The notes: a model not told the origin generated them from the letters alone. A DNA stretch of 41,280 nucleotides from Kofleriaceae bacterium (GCA_013368795.1 JABFXX010000567.1:1-41280); one strand, 5' to 3'; shown: positions 1 through 8,584, counted from the stretch's first letter. Program-made: numbers and translations.

Positions 1-1640
1 GCTTGCGACGCGCAGACGACACCGGTCTCATCGATGCCGCAGATCTCGTCGTCGCCGTCGGCGTCGGCGTCGACCGCCGCGAGCGAGGCCGACGTGCCTG
101 GACGCGCGGCGGCGTCGGCGAATGCCGGTGACCACCGACTCGCCGAGAACGCTCGCGCGGCGGTCGCGCACAAGATGCCGTCGTGGTCGCGGCCGCACGC
201 ATCCTGACGGTGGTCGCCGTCGACGTCGCCGAACGTCAGGCTGCTCGGCTCGATCGCGAGCCCATCGCCGACGGGGACCGCGACCGTGAAGCCTCCAGCG
301 CCATCCCCGAACGCGCACGCGAGGCCGCCATTCTCGACGGTGCACAGGTCGGCCTTGCCATCGCCGCTGACATCGCCGAGCCGCACGTCGCGACCGGTGG
401 CGGCAAAGCCGAGTGCGGCGCGCGGCGTCGATTTCGTCGTCGGTGCGAGCTCCCACGCTGGCGCCGCATCGCGGCCACACAGCTGGGCGCGGATGCCGCC
501 GGCATCGGTCGGTGCGAGACACGAGAGATGGGCGTACGCCATGCCGGTCTGCGGCAGCGGCGGTTGTCCGCTCCACAGGTGACCTTCGTCATCGAGGAAC
601 ACGCGCTGCGCCGGTCCCCCGTCACAGTCGGCGAGCGAGACGTCGCCCTCAGGCCCGACGCTCACGCAGTGTTCGTCGGCGCTGCGCAAGTCGCCGGCGG
701 AGCCACTTCGCCACACCGGCGCGCCGTCGCACGCGACGAGGGTCAGGTCCGCGCCGACACACCGCGTCCCGATCTGCAGGCGACCGGCGACGCCTCGCCT
801 GAAGCCGACCGCGTAGCGGCGGGCGAGCCAGTCGACGTGGGCGTCGTCGATCTTCGTGCAACCAGAGCCGCAGACACCGCACCCGTTGGTGCACGCCTCG
901 TAGTGCGAGGCCATATCGAACGCGGGGGCGAGGATCGCCGGTGGCTTGTTCGCGGGTTCGGTGAGCGCCGAGTAGGCACGATACGAGATGATGTCGGCCT
1001 GGCTGTTCGTGCGCGCGACGGCGAGCAGCGTCAGCGCGCCGGCGATCATGTGATCGGAGTGATCCTCGCCATGCGTGGCCGCTACCTCGAGCGTGTGGAC
1101 CGTCCGTGGCCGCGTCTTCGCCACGATCTCGGCGAGCGTGGCGACGAGCTCGTCTCGCGTGTAGCTCGTCGTCTGGTACGCGACGGTCTGGGCGCTCGCG
1201 ATCGTGCCTTCCCACAGGTCGAGCAGGCTGTTCGGGAGCTCGCCTTGCTTGCCGCCGTCGGGGTAGGCGAGGAACACGAGCGAGACCGGCTTGTCGGCGA
1301 GGCGACAGTGCTCCGCGACGTGACCGTCGATCGAGATCCGGCCACAATGCCAGTCGTTCGAGCCCGCGACCGACCCGTATGCGGGGCGCAAGGCGGCGTA
1401 TCGCCGCTCGGCGGCATCGGCATCGTAGAGGTAGTTGCCGGCGGTCACGTACACGGTCGTCACGCCGGTATCGCTCTGCACGGCCTCGCGCAGATCGGGC
1501 TGCATGAAGTACAGGTCGTCGTCGGGATGCGCGACGATCACGAGATGGTCGCTCGATGCGAGCGGCATCCCATCGGGGACACTGTTGTCTCCGCATGCGC
1601 ATAAGGCGAGTACCGCGAGCAACGACCGCAACGCGCGCAT
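1..1640 (-). CDS. PIG-L family deacetylase lipoprotein with lectin-like and FG-GAP regions (partial)
   Basis: The frame stays open from the ATG at 1640 to the left window edge (546 codons), so the C-terminus is missing. A short hydrophobic leader with a lipobox-like Cys near residue 16 (LCAC, then GDN) suggests an exported lipoprotein. Residues 37-42 read AHPDDD, the PIG-L/LmbE zinc motif, and H190-GED-H194-SD-H197 gives the second cluster, so a zinc-dependent deacetylase acting on an N-acetylated sugar or similar amide is likely. After a Cys-rich linker comes a ricin-B/beta-trefoil-like stretch (CVGADLTLVACDG, then HCVSV with LADCDGG). The C-terminal part has FG-GAP/VCBS-like calcium repeats such as LGDVSGDGKADLC and FGDVDGDHRQDAC. 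The family is clear. The substrate is unknown; a surface or secreted polysaccharide is my inference. It is divergent from the methyltransferase gene to its right. Confidence 0.85.
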   Translation of the reverse strand, partial: MRALRSLLAVLALCACGDNSVPDGMPLASSDHLVIVAHPDDDLYFMQPDLREAVQSDTGVTTVYVTAGNYLYDADAAERRYAALRPAYGSVAGSNDWHCGRISIDGHVAEHCRLADKPVSLVFLAYPDGGKQGELPNSLLDLWEGTIASAQTVAYQTTSYTRDELVATLAEIVAKTRPRTVHTLEVAATHGEDHSDHMIAGALTLLAVARTNSQADIISYRAYSALTEPANKPPAILAPAFDMASHYEACTNGCGVCGSGCTKIDDAHVDWLARRYAVGFRRGVAGRLQIGTRCVGADLTLVACDGAPVWRSGSAGDLRSADEHCVSVGPEGDVSLADCDGGPAQRVFLDDEGHLWSGQPPLPQTGMAYAHLSCLAPTDAGGIRAQLCGRDAAPAWELAPTTKSTPRAALGFAATGRDVRLGDVSGDGKADLCTVENGGLACAFGDGAGGFTVAVPVGDGLAIEPSSLTFGDVDGDHRQDACGRDHDGILCATAARAFSASRWSPAFADAAARPGTSASLAAVDADADGDDEICGIDETGVVCASQ

Positions 1641-1719
1641 CATGCCCGATCGCCGCGAGATCATCGGCGCCAAGTCAGATCGAATGCATTCGGGCGCGGC
1701 GACGAGTAGCCTGCGTCAC

Positions 1720-2343
1720 ATGAGCAGTGACGACGAGGACCTGCCGATCCGGGTCGACTTTCGCGACCCCGCGACAGCGCGGACCTGGATCGAGGAGACG
1801 CGCATCAAGCGTCCGTACCGGCCGCGCTTCTTCGCCGCGTTCTGCGCCGCGCTGGCACCTCGCCGACAGCTCCGCATCCTCGAGCTCGGCTCCGGTCCCG
1901 GCCAGCTCGCTCGCGAGATCCTCCTCCACTGCGACGTGCACAGCTATCACGCGCTCGACTTCTCGCAGGCGATGCACGAGCTCGCGGCCGAGCATCTCGG
2001 CGAGCTCGCGACGCGCGTCACGTTCGTGATTCGCGACTTCCGCGAGCCCGCATGGCCGAACGGTCTCGGCGAGCTCGATGCCGTCGTCACGCTCCAGGCC
2101 GCGCACGAGACGCGGCACAAGCGCCACCTGGTGCCGCTGCTCGAGCGTGCACGGACGGTCCTCGCCCCCGGCGGCGTGCTCCTCTACGCCGATCACTACC
2201 TCACCCCCGAGTCGAAGCTGCCGGGACTGTCGCCTGCGCGCGATGACCAGCCGCTCGCACTCGAGCGCGCGGGTTTCGTCGACATCGAGCTGCGCCACGA
2301 GGAAGGCAACATGGCACTGTGGTCCGGAAGGAACCCGGGTTAG
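1720..2343 (+). CDS. Class I SAM-dependent methyltransferase
   Basis: A 207-residue protein with the Rossmann motif I ILELGSGPGQLAREI, an acidic end of strand 2 (HALDFSQAM) and a motif IV-like DAVVTLQAAHE. A GGVLLYADHYL stretch is typical of strand 5 in class I methyltransferases of the methyltransf_25/12 type. Methyl transfer from SAM is expected; the acceptor is not predictable. In-frame ATGs also exist at 1642 and further upstream. I chose 1720 because homology to the fold begins shortly after it and the longer form would run nearly to the divergent gene's start. No convincing ribosome binding site is visible. The stop lies 2 bp before the LanC-like gene's ATG, so the two are probably co-transcribed. 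Confidence 0.8.
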   Translation: MSSDDEDLPIRVDFRDPATARTWIEETRIKRPYRPRFFAAFCAALAPRRQLRILELGSGPGQLAREILLHCDVHSYHALDFSQAMHELAAEHLGELATRVTFVIRDFREPAWPNGLGELDAVVTLQAAHETRHKRHLVPLLERARTVLAPGGVLLYADHYLTPESKLPGLSPARDDQPLALERAGFVDIELRHEEGNMALWSGRNPG

Positions 2344-2345
2344 TC

Positions 2346-3527
2346 ATGCTGTGGGAACCAGATCGCCACGAGGCGCTCATCGACGAGCCGTGGGACGCCG
2401 ACGCCGCGCGCGTGGGAATTCGCGAGCTCGCGGCAGATGCCGAACGCGCATACGACGAGACCACGCTGTGGCCGCCGCACTCGCTCGACGAGGACGGCGC
2501 AAGCAAGGTCCCGTGGACCAGCCTGTACTGCGGCGCGTCCGGCGTCGCGTGGGCGCTCGACCAGCTCCAGCGGCGCGGCGCGCTCACAGCCGCGCGCGAC
2601 TGGCGCGCCGAGGCCCGGCGGTTCGTCGACATTCACCTCGCGTTCCCCGAGACGGGCGAGGCCACTCCGTCGCTGATGCTCGGCGAGGTCGGCGTGCGTG
2701 CGATCGCCGATCTCGATCACGATCGCCTCTACGCGCTCATCGAGTCGAACATCGAGCACGAGAGCCTCGAGATGCTGTGGGGTGGGCCGGGCACGATGCT
2801 GCCCGCGCTGTTCCTGTTCGAGCGCACCGGCGAGGAGCGCTGGCGCGAGCTCTACGTGCGCAACGCCCAGCACCTGCTGCGCACGCTCGAGTACCACGCC
2901 GACTACGACGTCTGGATGTGGACGCAGAACCTCTACGGCGAGCGCGTCCGCCTGCTCGGCGCCGGGCACGGCTTCGCCGGCAACATGTTCTCGCTGCTCC
3001 GCGGCGCGGCGCTTCTCTCCGACGAGCAACGCGCGCTGATCGCCGAGCGCGCTGCGCACACGCTTCGTGCGGTCGCGCTATGCGAGGGTCCGCTCGCCAA
3101 CTGGCTGCCTCACGTCGGCCAGTCTCGCCGAGAGCGCGAGAAGATCCTCGTCCAGTGGTGTCACGGCGCGCCGGGCATGATCCTCGGTCTGTCGCGCTTG
3201 CCGCCGGAGGCCGAAGTCGACGCACTGTTCGTCGCTGCCGCCGAGCTCGTGTGGCGCGCCGGACCGCTCGCGAAGGGCGCTGGCATCTGTCACGGCACCG
3301 CGGGCAATGGCTACGCATTCCTCGCGATGCACGCCCGCACCGGCGATCCGCAGTGGCTCGACCGAGCCCGGCGCTTCGCGATGCACGCGCTCGCGCAGGC
3401 GCGCTCGGCCGCCCGCGAGTACGGCCGCGGGCGCTACTCGCTGTGGACCGGAGACGTCGGCGTCGCGCTGTTTCTTCAGGACTGCATCGACGGCGCCGGC
3501 GAGCTGCCCAGCGTGGCGTACCTGTGA
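2346..3527 (+). CDS. LanC-like (LanCL type) zinc protein
   Basis: A 393-residue protein with the double-barrel hallmarks of the LanC family. The zinc ligands are C272-H273 in QWCHGAPG and C315-H316 in GICHGTAGNGY, plus the internal repeats WGGPGTMLPALFL and GHGFAGNMFSLL. WCHGAPG resembles eukaryotic LanCL and stand-alone bacterial LanC-like proteins more than NisC. Bacterial LanC cyclises lanthipeptides by adding Cys thiols to dehydroamino acids; animal LanCLs add glutathione to dehydroalanine in proteins. No LanB dehydratase, precursor peptide or transporter lies nearby, so lantibiotic synthesis is not supported here. The start at 2346 follows GGAAGGA by 13 nt; a longer in-frame form from 2319 would overlap the methyltransferase. 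Probably in one transcript with that gene. Confidence 0.85.
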   Translation: MLWEPDRHEALIDEPWDADAARVGIRELAADAERAYDETTLWPPHSLDEDGASKVPWTSLYCGASGVAWALDQLQRRGALTAARDWRAEARRFVDIHLAFPETGEATPSLMLGEVGVRAIADLDHDRLYALIESNIEHESLEMLWGGPGTMLPALFLFERTGEERWRELYVRNAQHLLRTLEYHADYDVWMWTQNLYGERVRLLGAGHGFAGNMFSLLRGAALLSDEQRALIAERAAHTLRAVALCEGPLANWLPHVGQSRREREKILVQWCHGAPGMILGLSRLPPEAEVDALFVAAAELVWRAGPLAKGAGICHGTAGNGYAFLAMHARTGDPQWLDRARRFAMHALAQARSAAREYGRGRYSLWTGDVGVALFLQDCIDGAGELPSVAYL

Positions 3528-3585
3528 GCCGACCCAGCTCGCACGTCACGGGCTGAGCCACAACCCCTGCGCAGACTGACATCCC

Positions 3586-3610
3586 GGAATCGCCGGATGC
3601 CGGTGATTTC
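3586..3610 (+). terminator. Possible terminator or mRNA hairpin after the LanC-like gene
   Basis: An 11-bp stem with two G-U pairs: GGAATCGCCGG (3586-3596), loop ATG, CCGGTGATTTC (3600-3610). It sits 59 bp after the LanC-like stop and 18 bp before the PadR promoter. No U-tract follows, so intrinsic termination is uncertain. Confidence 0.35.
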
Positions 3611-3627
3611 GTGCATTTATGTCGGGC

Positions 3628-3662
3628 TTGACAGTCTGGAGACATGGCTATAGATATATCTA
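3628..3662 (+). promoter_or_regulatory. padR-like promoter with palindromic operator
   Basis: A consensus -35 box TTGACA lies at 3628-3633. TATAGA (3649-3654, 15-bp spacing) or TAGATA (3651-3656, 17-bp spacing) can serve as the -10 box. The perfect 12-bp palindrome TAGATATATCTA (3651-3662) covers the -10 region in otherwise GC-rich DNA. PadR regulators commonly bind AT-rich dyads at their own promoter, so autorepression is likely. A transcript starting near 3664 excludes the in-frame ATG at 3644 and favours the ATG at 3719. Confidence 0.65.
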
Positions 3663-3718
3663 CAAGACATATCCGATGGCCGAGCGAACCTCGCGCCTCC
3701 GGAGGTCAGGACAAGACA

Positions 3719-4321
3719 ATGCATGACGAACGATTTGGATTTTGGTTCGCGGGCCCGCGTGGGCCGCGCGGCTTTCATGGACGGCGTGGCGGTCACGGCC
3801 GCGGCTTCGGCGGCGGGTTCCCCGGCGGCGGCGACTGGGCCTCGATGTTTCGCGAGCGGCCGCCGCGCGCGGAGCGGGGCGGCGTGCGGTATCTCGTGCT
3901 CGACGCGATCGCCGATCAGCCGCGTCACGGCTACGAGATCATGAGCACGATCGCGGAGCGGTCGGGCGGTAGCTACAAGCCGAGCCCGGGCGTCATCTAT
4001 CCGACGCTGCAGATGCTCGAGGAGCTCGGCCACGTGAAGGTCACCGAGCGCGACGACAAGAAGGTCTACACGATCACCGCGGCCGGCAAGGCCGACCTCG
4101 AGGAGCACCGCGACGAGGTCGAGGCGTTCTACGAGCAGAGCGAGGACGTGTGGGAGGACCACGTCGACGAGCTGCGGGAGTTCATGTTGAAGATCCGCGG
4201 CCTCGTGCGCGCGTTCCGCCGCTCGGCGCGGCGCGGCCGGCTGACGCCGAAGACGATGGCCAAGGTACGCGGCATCCTCGACGAGGCGATCGCGAAGCTC
4301 GAGTCGGCCGCCGACGAGTGA
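3719..4321 (+). CDS. PadR family transcriptional regulator
   Basis: A 200-residue protein. Residues ~1-50 form a Gly/Arg/His-rich, low-complexity N-terminus (GPRGPRGFHGRRGGHGRGF). A PadR winged helix follows, with YLVLDAIADQPRHGYEIM, SPGVIYPTLQMLEELG and a wing ending VYTITAAGKADLEEH. The C-terminal helices are the usual dimerisation region. The family acts as ligand-responsive repressors, often beside a transporter or resistance gene, but no such partner is visible; the next gene is a peptidase 98 bp downstream. The start was chosen because GGAGG (3701-3705) sits 13 nt upstream and the promoter-operator lies before it. The His- and Arg-rich tail recalls metal-responsive YqjI-type PadR proteins, but it lacks an obvious metal-binding cluster. 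Confidence 0.88.
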   Translation: MHDERFGFWFAGPRGPRGFHGRRGGHGRGFGGGFPGGGDWASMFRERPPRAERGGVRYLVLDAIADQPRHGYEIMSTIAERSGGSYKPSPGVIYPTLQMLEELGHVKVTERDDKKVYTITAAGKADLEEHRDEVEAFYEQSEDVWEDHVDELREFMLKIRGLVRAFRRSARRGRLTPKTMAKVRGILDEAIAKLESAADE

Positions 4322-4419
4322 CATCGGGCTGCAGCGTCGCGGTATGTCGCACGCGTCGCACCGTGATCGCGGAGCTTCTCTGACGACGATCGGGCCGAAA
4401 CGCGAGTACCGTTCTCGCC

Positions 4420-6480
4420 ATGAAACGCAGCCTCGTCATCTCCGCGTGCCTGCTCGCCGCGTGCGGCGGGTCCGGATCGCCCGGCAGCTCGACGCCGAAA
4501 TCGTCACCGACGACCGGTCTCGATGTCGACGGCATGAACCGCTCGGTCCAGCCGGGCGACGACTTCTTCGCGTTCGCGAACGGCGGCTGGATCGATCGCA
4601 CCGAGATTCCGCCCGACCGCAGCAGCTACGGCACGGGCGCGGTCCTCGTCGAGCTCACCGCGAAGCGCGTCGCCGACCTGATCACCGAGGCTGCGGCGAG
4701 CGCGCCCGACGGATCGGATGCGCGCAAGATCGGCGACTACTACGCCAGCTTCATGGCCGAGGACGAGATCGAGGCCAAAGGGCTCGCGCCACTCAAGCCA
4801 AAGCTCGACGCGATCGCGGCGATCGGCAATGCCGGCGCCCTCGCGCGCGCACTCGGCGCCACGATCCGCGCCGACGTCGACGCGATCAACAACACGAACT
4901 TCGAGACCGACAACCTGTTCGGGCTCTGGGTCGCGCAGGACCTGAGCGATCCGACGAAGTACTCGCCGTTCTTGCTCCAGGGCGGGCTCGGCATGCCGGA
5001 CCGCGACTTCTACGTCGACGCGTCGCCGCGCATGGCGGAGATTCGCGAGAAGTACAAGGCGCACGTCGCCAACGTGCTCCGGTTGGCCGGAATCGCCGAG
5101 CCCGACGCGAAGGCAGCGAAGATCGTCGAGCTCGAGAACAAGATCGCGAAGGTGCATGCGACGCGCACCGAATCTGCAGATGTCGCCAAGGCGAACAACC
5201 ACTGGACGCGGAAGGACTTCACGTCGCGCGCGCCGGGAATGGACTGGGACAGCTTCTTCGGCGGCGCCGGGCTCGCGAAGCAGACGAGCTTCGTGCTGTG
5301 GCAGCCGAACGCGGTGATCGGAATCTCCGCGCTCGTGCGATCCGAGCCGCTCGAGACGTGGAAGGCGTACATGCAGTTCCACGCGATCGATCACGCGTCG
5401 GTGTTCCTGCCGAAGGCGTTCGTCGACGAGTCGTTCGCGTTCTACGGCGGCGTGCTGACGGGGACGCCGAAGCTGCGCGATCGCTGGAAGCGCGGCGTCG
5501 ACTTCACGAGCGCGGCGATGGGCGAGGCGGTCGGCCGGCTGTACGTGACGAAGTACTTCCCGCCGGCCGAGAAGGCGCGCGCCGAGGCGATGGTGAAGAA
5601 CGTGCTCGCGGCGTTCTCGCGCCGGATCGACAACCTCTCGTGGATGACGCCGGCGACGAAGGCCAAGGCGAAGGCCAAGCTCGCTGTCCTCAAGGTCGGC
5701 GTCGGCTATCCCGACAAGTGGCGCGACTACAGCAAGCTCGAGATCGTGCGCGGCGACGCCCTCGGCAACGCAGAACGCGCGGCGCTGTTCGAGTACCAGC
5801 GCAACCTCGACAAGCTCGGCCAGCCGGTCGACCGCGGCGAGTGGGTGATGGTTCCGCACCTGGTCAACGCGGTGAACCTGCCCGCGATGAACGCGATGAA
5901 CTTCCCCGCGGCGATCCTGCAGCCGCCGTACTTCGATCCGACGCGGCCCGAGGTCATGGACTACGCCTCGATCGGCGCCGTCATCGGCCACGAGATCAGC
6001 CACAGCTTCGACGATCAGGGCGCGCTGTTCGACGCGACCGGCAAGCTCGAGAACTGGTGGACGCCCGACGACCTCGCGCACTTCAAGGCGTCGGCGAAGC
6101 AGCTCGTCGCGCAATACGACGCGTACAAGCCGTTTCCCGACCTCGCGGTCAACGGCAGCCTGACGCTCAGCGAGAACATCGCGGACGTCGCGGGACTCGC
6201 GGCTGCGTACGACGCGTACCGGCTATCAGAGGGCGGCAAGGAGGCTCCGACGATGCAGGGGCTCACCGGCGATCAGCAGTTCTTCGTGAGCTTCGCGCAG
6301 AGCTGGCGCGGCAAGTATCGCGAGGCGGCGCTGCGCCAGCGCGTCGTCACCGACGGCCACGCGCCATCGCAGTACCGCGCGTTGACCGTGCGCAACCTCG
6401 ATGCGTGGTACGCGGCGTTCAAGGTCCAGGAGGGCGCGAAGCTGTACCTGGGCCCGACCGAGCGCGTGCGCATCTGGTAG
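4420..6480 (+). CDS. M13 family (neprilysin/PepO-like) zinc metallopeptidase lipoprotein
   Basis: A 686-residue protein, full length for M13. The leader MKRSLVISACLLAACGG has a lipobox, followed by a Gly/Ser linker and DDFFAFANGGW, the usual start of the M13 N-terminal domain. The catalytic region includes NAMNFPAAILQPPYFD and VIGHEISHSFDDQG with H524, E525 and H528. E585 in ENIADVAGL is the third zinc ligand. M13 enzymes cut small peptides of roughly under 40 residues; the lipid anchor places this one in the periplasm or outer membrane. The C-terminus ends RVRIW, where many M13 proteins have a Cys-containing CxxW. It appears monocistronic, and its stop directly abuts the convergent phosphoesterase gene. 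Confidence 0.93.
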   Translation: MKRSLVISACLLAACGGSGSPGSSTPKSSPTTGLDVDGMNRSVQPGDDFFAFANGGWIDRTEIPPDRSSYGTGAVLVELTAKRVADLITEAAASAPDGSDARKIGDYYASFMAEDEIEAKGLAPLKPKLDAIAAIGNAGALARALGATIRADVDAINNTNFETDNLFGLWVAQDLSDPTKYSPFLLQGGLGMPDRDFYVDASPRMAEIREKYKAHVANVLRLAGIAEPDAKAAKIVELENKIAKVHATRTESADVAKANNHWTRKDFTSRAPGMDWDSFFGGAGLAKQTSFVLWQPNAVIGISALVRSEPLETWKAYMQFHAIDHASVFLPKAFVDESFAFYGGVLTGTPKLRDRWKRGVDFTSAAMGEAVGRLYVTKYFPPAEKARAEAMVKNVLAAFSRRIDNLSWMTPATKAKAKAKLAVLKVGVGYPDKWRDYSKLEIVRGDALGNAERAALFEYQRNLDKLGQPVDRGEWVMVPHLVNAVNLPAMNAMNFPAAILQPPYFDPTRPEVMDYASIGAVIGHEISHSFDDQGALFDATGKLENWWTPDDLAHFKASAKQLVAQYDAYKPFPDLAVNGSLTLSENIADVAGLAAAYDAYRLSEGGKEAPTMQGLTGDQQFFVSFAQSWRGKYREAALRQRVVTDGHAPSQYRALTVRNLDAWYAAFKVQEGAKLYLGPTERVRIW

Positions 6481-7677
6481 CTACAGGCGCAGGTCGATCG
6501 TCTCGATCGAGCCCGGCGCCGCGTACCGGATCGGTACGATCGAATATCCGATGCCGGCGGTGACGATCACGTCCGTCCTGTGCCCGAGCTTGTAGCGTCC
6601 GTCGATGAACCGCGTCTCGAGGCGCGCCAACGGCACGTGGACGATGCCGATCACCGGGTTCACCTGGCCGCCGTGCGTGTGTCCTGCGAGGACGAGGTCG
6701 ACCTTGTCCTCGAGCATCGCGGCGAGCTGGCGGTCGAGCTGGTGGGTGACCACGATCGAATAGTCCGCCGTCGACGCGACCGCGAGCAGCGACGCGATCA
6801 CCGTGGCATCTGTGCGAACGATGTAGTTGTAGTTGAGGAACACGACCGCGATGCGCTTGCCGTCATGGTCGAACCAGCGCACCTCGTTCGCGAGCATCTC
6901 GACGCCGTGCGCCTTCATCGCGGCCTCGATCTCGCGCACGCTCCGGTTGCGATCGACGTACGCGAAGTGCTCGTGATCGCCACGGACCGAGAACGTGCCG
7001 AGCTTGCTGCGCAACGTCCCCGCGGCAGCTGCCGACGCCGTGATCTCGTCGGGGCCGGTGTTGATCCAGTCGCCACCGGACAGCACGAGATCCGGCTTCG
7101 TCGCATTGACGGCCGCGAAGAGCTCGCGCGCGCGGTCGCTGTCGGTGAATGCGTCCTGCTGGATATCGGCGAGGAATGCGATCCGTAGCGGAGCGGCGGG
7201 AGTGGCTCCCGGCCCGACGTCGAAGTGACGCATGCGAACGTCGCCGCGCTCGACGAGGATCCGCGTCGGCGTGTACAGCGCGAACGCGCCGAACACGACG
7301 ACAATGCCGATCGCACGCAACCGTTCGACGCCCGGCCGGCGGCGCACGACGAGATACGCGAGATCGAGCGCGAGCAGCCAGGGAATCGACTGCAGCACGA
7401 CGAGGACGGTCAGGATGAATGGAATGCCGAGCGTGAACGACGCGAGGACGCCATCGAGTCGCGGAATCGTCGCCTGGCCGAGGAGACGCGAGAGCACGAC
7501 CGCGACGATCACGAGTAGCGGGTAGCCGAATAGCAGCCACACGACGAGCCACCGGACGATGCGAGTCCGGCGGCTCCGCACGCCGAAGTGGGTCAGCGCC
7601 TGCGTCAGCCGACGTCGCGCATACAGCCCACAGACCGTGACGAGCGCGAGGCCGATGCCGACGAAGATGAACCACAC
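6481..7677 (-). CDS. Membrane-anchored metallophosphoesterase (YkuE-like)
   Basis: A 398-residue protein with about four hydrophobic segments in the first ~150 residues, then a calcineurin-like domain. Metal motifs run in order: FLADIQQD, SGGDWINTG, VRGDHEHF, VVTHQLDRQ and AGHTHGGQV. The first motif has Gln where the classical DxH has His (D-I-Q), and the third has GDHE in place of GNHE. The remaining GD, TH and GHTH elements are intact. The family hydrolyses phosphomonoesters or diesters and includes UDP-glucosyl-lipid and UDP-diacylglucosamine hydrolases, so a role in envelope lipid turnover is possible but not shown. The start at 7677 gives the first membrane helix at the N-terminus. It lies 27 bp past the pirin stop on the same strand. 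Confidence 0.85.
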   Translation of the reverse strand: MWFIFVGIGLALVTVCGLYARRRLTQALTHFGVRSRRTRIVRWLVVWLLFGYPLLVIVAVVLSRLLGQATIPRLDGVLASFTLGIPFILTVLVVLQSIPWLLALDLAYLVVRRRPGVERLRAIGIVVVFGAFALYTPTRILVERGDVRMRHFDVGPGATPAAPLRIAFLADIQQDAFTDSDRARELFAAVNATKPDLVLSGGDWINTGPDEITASAAAAGTLRSKLGTFSVRGDHEHFAYVDRNRSVREIEAAMKAHGVEMLANEVRWFDHDGKRIAVVFLNYNYIVRTDATVIASLLAVASTADYSIVVTHQLDRQLAAMLEDKVDLVLAGHTHGGQVNPVIGIVHVPLARLETRFIDGRYKLGHRTDVIVTAGIGYSIVPIRYAAPGSIETIDLRL

Positions 7678-7704
7678 GCTCCCTGCAGTATGGCACCCGG
7701 CGCG

Positions 7705-8550
7705 CTACACGCGAACGAACGTGCCCGACTTGTAGCGCTCGATCGAGCGCACGATGTCCTGACGCGTGTCGCCGATGAACGGGCCGTACCAGGCGATCGG
7801 CGTGTTCTGACGTTCGCCGGCGTAGAGCAGCACGCGCGCGGGCTCGCTCCCATGATTGCCGATCACGAGCTCGGTCTCGCCGCTAGCGGTCGCAGGCCGA
7901 TCGAGCCAGCCGACCTGCTGAACCGCGAGTGCGTCGGGGCCGACGGTGACGACTCCCTCGAGCGGATACAAGAAGCCGTTGTGCGATGCCGGCAGCACCT
8001 GCGTGATGCTCGCACCCGGCGCGAGGCGAATATCGACGAGCGTCACCGGCACGCGATTGCGTGTCGTCGAGCGTAGCGGGCCACTCGCGCCGCTGTAGAG
8101 GCGAACCTCGGCGCCGTCGTCCTGCCGCGCGGGCGCGTCGTCACGCCGCACGAGCTGGTGATCGGGCTCGGTCCAGCGGTCGGCCTTCGGCAGCGTCAGC
8201 CACAGCTGCAGCATGCGGAACCGCCCGTCGATCGGCTTGTCGGGGCCGTGCACGATTCCGCTGCCCGTGGTCGTCCATTCGACGTCGCCCGGCGTGAGGT
8301 GCTCGCCTCCGCTGTTCTCGGACGGAATCGCACCGTCGACGAGAAAGCTCACCGTCTCGAATCCCGCGTGTGGATGGGGGCCCGCGTTCAGCCGGCCGTG
8401 CGCGCGGTCATCCATGAGGAGGATGAACGGATCTGCATCCTCCCACTCGCTCGGCGTGATCACCTCGATCGCGGTGTGCTGGGGACCGAACTGACCAGGC
8501 GCCGGAGGAGGAAGCGACTTGATACGTGCGAGGCTGCGCGTGATCGTCAT
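7705..8550 (-). CDS. Pirin family protein (bicupin)
   Basis: A 281-residue protein with the pirin N-terminal cupin: HPHAGFETVSFLVDG supplies two His metal ligands and GDVEWTTTGSGIVHGP the third. A pirin C-terminal domain with ASHNGFLYPLEGVVTVG follows. In human pirin and E. coli YhhW the fourth ligand is a Glu two residues after the third His (HSE); here the sequence is HGP, so that Glu is missing. Pirins bind iron; some are quercetin dioxygenases and others act as redox-sensitive regulators, so catalysis is doubtful here. I chose MTITRSLARIK at 8550; upstream codons in this frame would run through a hairpin and tRNA-Sec. Confidence 0.88.
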   Translation of the reverse strand: MTITRSLARIKSLPPPAPGQFGPQHTAIEVITPSEWEDADPFILLMDDRAHGRLNAGPHPHAGFETVSFLVDGAIPSENSGGEHLTPGDVEWTTTGSGIVHGPDKPIDGRFRMLQLWLTLPKADRWTEPDHQLVRRDDAPARQDDGAEVRLYSGASGPLRSTTRNRVPVTLVDIRLAPGASITQVLPASHNGFLYPLEGVVTVGPDALAVQQVGWLDRPATASGETELVIGNHGSEPARVLLYAGERQNTPIAWYGPFIGDTRQDIVRSIERYKSGTFVRV

Positions 8551-8584
8551 GCGCTCTACGTAGTGAGGCCGCGGTCGTGCCGCA

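Noticed and set aside
183..1604. Long plus-strand open frame opposite the PIG-L gene
   Set aside because: It is the mirror of the real minus-strand frame in GC-rich DNA; only the minus strand gives PIG-L, lectin-like and FG-GAP motifs.
2346..3527. Full lanthipeptide biosynthetic cluster
   Set aside because: No precursor peptide, dehydratase, protease or exporter lies in the neighbourhood.
2078..3556. Second plus-strand open frame across the LanC-like gene
   Set aside because: Arg/Ala/Ser-rich composition with no motif, whereas the other frame carries the LanC zinc site.
4344..6563. 739-codon open frame over the M13 peptidase
   Set aside because: Arg-rich shadow frame; the neighbouring frame has a leader, HEISH and ENIAD motifs.
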